The position numbers and the translations under genes are program-made. Below the pieces are notes generated by a model. The model saw only the letters and a program-made list of their open reading frames with translations. It was not told where the DNA came from and ran no database searches. A stretch of 10,296 bases of DNA from positions 1 to 10,296 of the forward strand of contig CABRFG010000069.1 of the NCBI GenBank assembly GCA_902470095.1, read 5' to 3'. The DNA comes from an uncultured Collinsella sp. (GTDB lineage Bacteria > Actinomycetota > Coriobacteriia > Coriobacteriales > Coriobacteriaceae). How positions within the stretch are numbered: the stretch's first letter is position 1; every line of letters begins with the position of its first letter. Positions 6,750 to 10,296 of the stretch are shown here, piece after piece.

Positions 6750-6880
6750 CAAACCGCTAATCTTGGCATGGCGGGCACCAGGTCCCGGATCCTGAGGAGG
6801 GACGGTTGATTGTCATATTCAAAATAACGAGGTTTTACAAGCAAAAAAACGAGAACTTCAGGTACAAAATAACGAAGATT
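6750..6880. repeat. Long direct repeat, copy 2 (pairs with 5639-5767)
   Basis: About 131 bases. It differs from copy 1 by about a dozen substitutions and a net 3-base insertion in an A-run. ACGA-ending words lie at 6827, 6849 and 6872, spacing 22 and 23, i.e. almost the 23-bp period of the second ATPase array. Its low-coordinate edge coincides with the broken 5' end of the nuclease gene; its high-coordinate edge lies 20 bases beyond the stop of the signal peptidase gene. Confidence 0.75.
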
Positions 6881-6899
6881 TGTTGGCGGAGGCGCTGCA

Positions 6900-7508
6900 T
6901 TATTGCCTCGCGAGGGAGGCTATGGCGGTGCCGATTATGGAGAAGGCGGCGCCCATGAGGACGACCCAACCCAAGACGAGCTTTCCCGGCAGCGACGCCA
7001 GCGCCATGACGAAATACCCGATGCCCGGTATCTGGTTCACGGCGCGGCCGACCACGTTGTCGTACAGCGCCGGATGCGCGTCGATGCCTTCGTTGGCGTC
7101 GCCGCGGGTGATCAGTTCGCAGTCTTCGTAAAGGTTTTCCTCCACGCGGTGAATGACGACTTCGTCATTGCGCCAGAAGACCGCCACGTCACCCACGGCT
7201 AACGCCTCGGGCTCGATGGGTTCGGCGTACACGAGGCTGCCCACGGGAAATGACGGCTCCATGGATCCCGATACGATGGTATAGGATTGCAATCCCATGA
7301 AGCGCGGCGCCACTGTTGCGCTGATAGCCAGCAGGGCAACCGCCGCCAGGAGCACGGCACCGACGATCGAGCAGAGCCGCGACACAATGCGCAACCGCGC
7401 GAGGCGCTTCTTAACGTCGCGCGCAAATGCATCCGACGTCTCCGCCGGCCCTGAAACGCCGAGCGAACCTGCCGGTATGTTAGCTACTGCATCAGTCATG
7501 GAAATCAT
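6900..7508 (-). CDS. Signal peptidase I, SipW/ER-type (Ser-His)
   Basis: 202 residues. After a polar N-terminus there is a first membrane segment (about 44-66), then the catalytic serine motif IVSGSMEP (Ser82), the VIHRV motif in which His120 replaces the lysine of ordinary bacterial type I peptidases, and RGDANE (136-141). A second membrane helix lies at about 176-198. This is the S26B (Sec11/SipW-like) branch, whose members in Gram-positive pilus or biofilm loci cleave the signals of the neighbouring surface proteins. It lies downstream of the pilin gene on the same strand, 149 bases away, behind a strong hairpin. Two ATGs (7506-7508 and 7497-7499) are possible starts; neither has a good Shine-Dalgarno. 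The stop is at 6900-6902, after which the long repeat begins. Confidence 0.9.
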   Translation of the reverse strand: MISMTDAVANIPAGSLGVSGPAETSDAFARDVKKRLARLRIVSRLCSIVGAVLLAAVALLAISATVAPRFMGLQSYTIVSGSMEPSFPVGSLVYAEPIEPEALAVGDVAVFWRNDEVVIHRVEENLYEDCELITRGDANEGIDAHPALYDNVVGRAVNQIPGIGYFVMALASLPGKLVLGWVVLMGAAFSIIGTAIASLARQ

Positions 7509-7574
7509 GGGGTCGATGGATTGTTTGCTCTGTCTTTTCCTTAGTCAATAGCTCATCTTTTACTATCAAGCACA

Positions 7575-7610
7575 GATACGCGCGAAGCCCCGAAGAGCCT
7601 CGCGCGTATC
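7575..7610 (-). terminator. Very stable UUCG-capped hairpin between pilin and signal peptidase genes
   Basis: The minus-strand transcript reads an 11-base perfect stem (GATACGCGCGA with TCGCGCGTATC), continued by five inner pairs including G-U, capped by C(UUCG)G: 16 pairs in 36 bases. It lies 47 bases after the pilin stop. The following sequence is TGTGCTTGATAG, not a good U-run. It may terminate incompletely, lowering signal peptidase relative to pilin, or protect the pilin mRNA 3' end. Confidence 0.7.
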
Positions 7611-7657
7611 CCTCATGGTATCTCAATCAGGCGGTTGCCTGCGACTCCCGACACATC

Positions 7658-10296
7658 CTAGTTCTCGTCATCCTTTCCTGCACGACGCCGGCGGCCGGCC
7701 ACGATAAGGGCGATCAGACTCGCCAGCACGATGAGGCCGATGCCCAGGATCGGCAGCATGTCGCCAGTCTGGGCCAGAATCGTGCCCAGCGGCACCTCGC
7801 GGGTGGTTTCGTGCTCGCGCTGCTCGACCTCTTCAGCGTCCATCATAGTGTCGTAGAGGGTGATGGTGTTGTCGGACAGCTCGGCGTTGCCGTTTTCCGT
7901 GCCCTTGGTGATGGTCACGTTGCCGTAGTTGTCGATGACGAACTCAACGTCGTTGGCCAGGCGGTACTCACCGGGAGCCTCCACCTCGCGCAGGAGGTAA
8001 GTGGTGCCGACGTTCAGTGTCTTCGCCAGCTTCTGGGGAGCCTTGCCCGAAGTCCAGCTGGCCACTTCCTTTCCCGATTCTTTATCGAGGATGACCAGCT
8101 TGGCGCCTTCCACCCATTCGTGGGTGCGCGTGTCCAGCTTGTTCACCTCGATTTGGGTGGTTTCGTCGTAGACGCCGCCGTCCTTGTCGTAGGTCAGCAG
8201 GATGTTGCCGTCGGCGCTGTGGCCGGGCTTGGTCTGGTCATCGGCCGCGGTCGCCTCGGCTTGGGCGGCGATGGCAGCCTGCAGAGCCTGAGCCTCAGCA
8301 GCGGCCAACGGAGCGGCAGCGGCTTCCGTTTCGGCGGCGTCGAAGTACTTGGTGTCAGTGTACTTCAGGGCATAGCCGTTGGCGGACGTCGCATCTTCCA
8401 CGAGGTAGAAGTAGGGGCTGCGGAACTCGCTCACGGTATGGCCCGCGGGCGCAGCCGTTTCCTTGAAGTAGTACAGGTTGTTGGTGGCAAGGCTCACGTT
8501 CTTGTAGGTGATCCAGCCGCCCTCCTCGGAGGTCGCCTCAGCGAGCCAAATGTCGCCCTGCGGGTTCTCGTTCACCATGTACAGCGCGTAAGTGGCGCCC
8601 ACCAGGCCCTCATCGCGATCGGATACGCTGGTCTTGCGCACCTGCAGATCCATCGGACGCGCCTTGTTGTTGATGGTCGGGTGCCAATCGGGATTCAGCT
8701 TCGACATATCGCCGATGTTGCCCGGCTGGGTCTCATAGTCGGCGTACTGCTCGTCGAAGCGGACGTTCTGGTTGGCCGCGGCGTCCCACCAGCCGTAGTA
8801 CATGTCGGTGCACACCAGCTGACCGGTCGCCTCATCTTGCTCGATGACCGTGGTGAAGGTGATCACCTGATCGCTGTACAGCACGGATTGGTCGTTCATG
8901 CCGCCCTTGCTGGTGTCCTCGATGACGCGGTAGTAATAGGTGCCGGGCTTGGTGTAAGCCAGGCAGCTGGGGTTCTCGAGGTCGCCGGAAACGTTGTTCG
9001 CCTTGTCGAAGTCGACCATGCCGAACTCGTCGTTAGTAGTGGCGGAGATGAGCTCGCCCTCGGTGTCGTTGTAGTTCGCCACCTGAATGAGCTTGAAGGC
9101 GAACTCGCCAGACTTGATGGCGCGGCCCTCGAGGTTCTTGACGATCTTCGGATCGACGTAGCACACCTGATCGACCGGCTCGCCGCTAGCAGCGTACACG
9201 CTATAGCTGGCAGCGCTGATCAGATCGTAGGTGTCGGTATTGTAGAACGCTGGGAGCTCGCCTTCGGGAAGGGTCAGCGGGTTCAGCGGGGAGTTGATGT
9301 CGTCAGCGTAACCGAGCACCGTTCCAGTGGCGGTGAGGTTGCGCGTATTGGCAGCGTCTTCCGCGACAGTCACCTTCACGACATAGGCCGTGGTGTCCTT
9401 GACGGCCTCATCGCCGTCCTCGGTGATGAGGTAGTAGTGGTCGCCCACATCGTTCTGGAAGCCCTCGCCTTCGCCTTGCTGCTCATAGTTGATTGCGGGG
9501 AAGGAGATGAAGGCGTGGCCGTCGGTGAGGTCGGCGGCGGCAATGCTGGCCGTCCACTGCTGGAGGTTGTCGTTCGACACGAGCACGTTCGCCAACGGCT
9601 CACCGGCTTCGGGGGCGCGCTCGATCTCCTGCAGAGTAAAGCTGCAGTCATGCGGAGCGCCCAAGCCATAGAAGAACTTGTCGGCCTTGAACTGCCAGGT
9701 ACCCTTGGGCGTGGCCACATTGGTGAAGGTGACGCCGATATCACCGGCTACTTCCTGCAGCTCACTCGAATCGGAAACCGTCTTGTAAACCTTCTTGGCC
9801 GTGCTCAAGCTACGGCCGTCTTCAGACAGCGTCGTGGTGATCTTCACAAGATAGGCCGTGGTGTCGTACACGACGCCCGCCGTTGCGCCTGGCTGCTCGG
9901 CAATGACGTACCAGTGGGTTTCTTCGGCAGTTGTGGGTGCATAGTTGAATTTGAAGGTCTTGGCGTCTGTTCCTGAAACTACCTCGGAGGTAGAGTCGGC
10001 TACCGCGATGGTGGCTGTCTCGTCCGAAGCCGTCAGCGCCTGCTCGGCCAGATTGACGGAATTCTTCAGCGTAATCTTGTTACCAGCCTGATCCACCAGG
10101 GAGTCGATATTCGCCGTAACATCCTTAAGCCCGAATGTGAATGTGTTAGCCGCGATGCCATCAGCGATCTTCGTCACCGGAATGTTCACAGACGTCTTCA
10201 AATCCAGCGTGTTCGTAACTGTTGCAGCATCGTCGCCCGATTGATTGCCAATCTGCACCGAGCTGACCTTGGTGGTGTAGGTCGTGGGAGTCAGGA
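7658..10296 (-). CDS. Sortase-anchored multidomain pilin/adhesin (5' end beyond window)
   Basis: At least 878 residues, open to the window edge, so the signal peptide is not seen; the GTG at 10256-10258 is internal. In order: two FctA/Spy0128-like pilin domains (about bases 10200-9705 and 9705-9225), showing WYVIAEQ and YYLITEDG with the DTTAYxVKxT phrase. A third follows (about 9165-8655), starting DPKIVKNLEGRAIKSGEFAF and containing YYYRVIED. Next is a SpaA-like (Cna-B type) domain (about 8655-8370: VRKTS, then FKETAAPAGH). An Ala/Gln-rich linker (about 8315-8210) leads to a second SpaA-like domain (about 8160-7890: VNKLD, then LREVEAPGEY). The Lys and E-box residues fit internal isopeptide bonds. 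The C-terminus is a sorting signal: LAQTGD (about 7762-7779), a hydrophobic segment, then RRRRAGKDDEN. It would be exported by Sec, trimmed by the neighbouring signal peptidase and joined to wall or pilus by a sortase, which is not in this window. Confidence 0.92.
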   Translation of the reverse strand, partial: LTPTTYTTKVSSVQIGNQSGDDAATVTNTLDLKTSVNIPVTKIADGIAANTFTFGLKDVTANIDSLVDQAGNKITLKNSVNLAEQALTASDETATIAVADSTSEVVSGTDAKTFKFNYAPTTAEETHWYVIAEQPGATAGVVYDTTAYLVKITTTLSEDGRSLSTAKKVYKTVSDSSELQEVAGDIGVTFTNVATPKGTWQFKADKFFYGLGAPHDCSFTLQEIERAPEAGEPLANVLVSNDNLQQWTASIAAADLTDGHAFISFPAINYEQQGEGEGFQNDVGDHYYLITEDGDEAVKDTTAYVVKVTVAEDAANTRNLTATGTVLGYADDINSPLNPLTLPEGELPAFYNTDTYDLISAASYSVYAASGEPVDQVCYVDPKIVKNLEGRAIKSGEFAFKLIQVANYNDTEGELISATTNDEFGMVDFDKANNVSGDLENPSCLAYTKPGTYYYRVIEDTSKGGMNDQSVLYSDQVITFTTVIEQDEATGQLVCTDMYYGWWDAAANQNVRFDEQYADYETQPGNIGDMSKLNPDWHPTINNKARPMDLQVRKTSVSDRDEGLVGATYALYMVNENPQGDIWLAEATSEEGGWITYKNVSLATNNLYYFKETAAPAGHTVSEFRSPYFYLVEDATSANGYALKYTDTKYFDAAETEAAAAPLAAAEAQALQAAIAAQAEATAADDQTKPGHSADGNILLTYDKDGGVYDETTQIEVNKLDTRTHEWVEGAKLVILDKESGKEVASWTSGKAPQKLAKTLNVGTTYLLREVEAPGEYRLANDVEFVIDNYGNVTITKGTENGNAELSDNTITLYDTMMDAEEVEQREHETTREVPLGTILAQTGDMLPILGIGLIVLASLIALIVAGRRRRAGKDDEN

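Noticed and set aside
5639..6880. The long repeats as coding DNA: several frames stay open in both copies and the length difference is 3 bases
   Set aside because: Differences between copies change residues in most frames, no start with a Shine-Dalgarno exists, and openness on both strands fits AT-rich DNA. The in-frame indel is probably chance in an A-run.
7625..7645. Small hairpin CAGGC-GGTT-GCCTG after the pilin stop
   Set aside because: Only five pairs, no U-run, and overshadowed by the strong hairpin 15-40 bases further on.
7811..9976. Very long plus-strand open frame (721 codons) opposite the pilin gene
   Set aside because: It mirrors the codon pattern of the GC-rich pilin; the product is Val/Gly/Leu-rich with no domain, whereas the minus strand gives clear FctA, SpaA and sorting motifs.

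Overview
The window looks like part of a cell-surface (pilus/adhesin) locus of a fairly high-GC Gram-positive bacterium that has been broken up by accessory and mobile genes. Three things suggest a gut member of the Coriobacteriia (an Eggerthella/Slackia/Gordonibacter-like organism). These are the multidomain sortase-anchored pilin with FctA/Spy0128-like and SpaA-like domains, the Ser-His (SipW/ER-type) signal peptidase beside it, and the DUF4143 ATPases and Rpn-type nuclease in GC-rich coding DNA with AT-rich gaps. This is inference; no marker gene fixes the taxon. Every gene I accept is on the minus strand, so transcription runs from high to low coordinates.

Right part (6900-10296): a large pilin/adhesin whose 5' end lies outside the window (7658-10296) ends in a sorting signal of the LPxTG type (LAQTG). 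It is followed by a very stable UUCG-capped hairpin (7575-7610) and then a signal peptidase (6900-7508). Together they form the export and anchoring part of a pilus cassette. Left part (1-815): the N-terminal part of a second secreted surface protein, whose signal peptide is cut by an in-frame stop. Its upstream half has been lost or mutated.

Middle (about 820-6890): an accessory block. It holds two divergent AAA_14/DUF4143 ATPases (980-2389 and 4158-5456) with an IS3-family insertion sequence between them (about 2547-4147, programmed -1 frameshift). Further right is a 5'-truncated PD-(D/E)XK (Rpn/putative transposase) nuclease gene (5935-6720), flanked by two copies of a directly repeated ~130-bp sequence (5639-5767 and 6750-6880).

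The most unusual signal is regulatory-looking. Each ATPase gene is preceded by a short tandem array (2 x 33 bp and 4 x 23 bp), and each ~130-bp repeat carries a similar, ownerless array with roughly 19-23 bp spacing. In the minus-strand sense all four arrays share a core resembling TCG-N2-(A)TTTTG. They may be operators for the ATPases or a family of DNA sites recognised by them. Separately, the inner side of one IS end carries four copies of a GTAGACAC-like word at exact 33-bp spacing, which also encodes the transposase tail.
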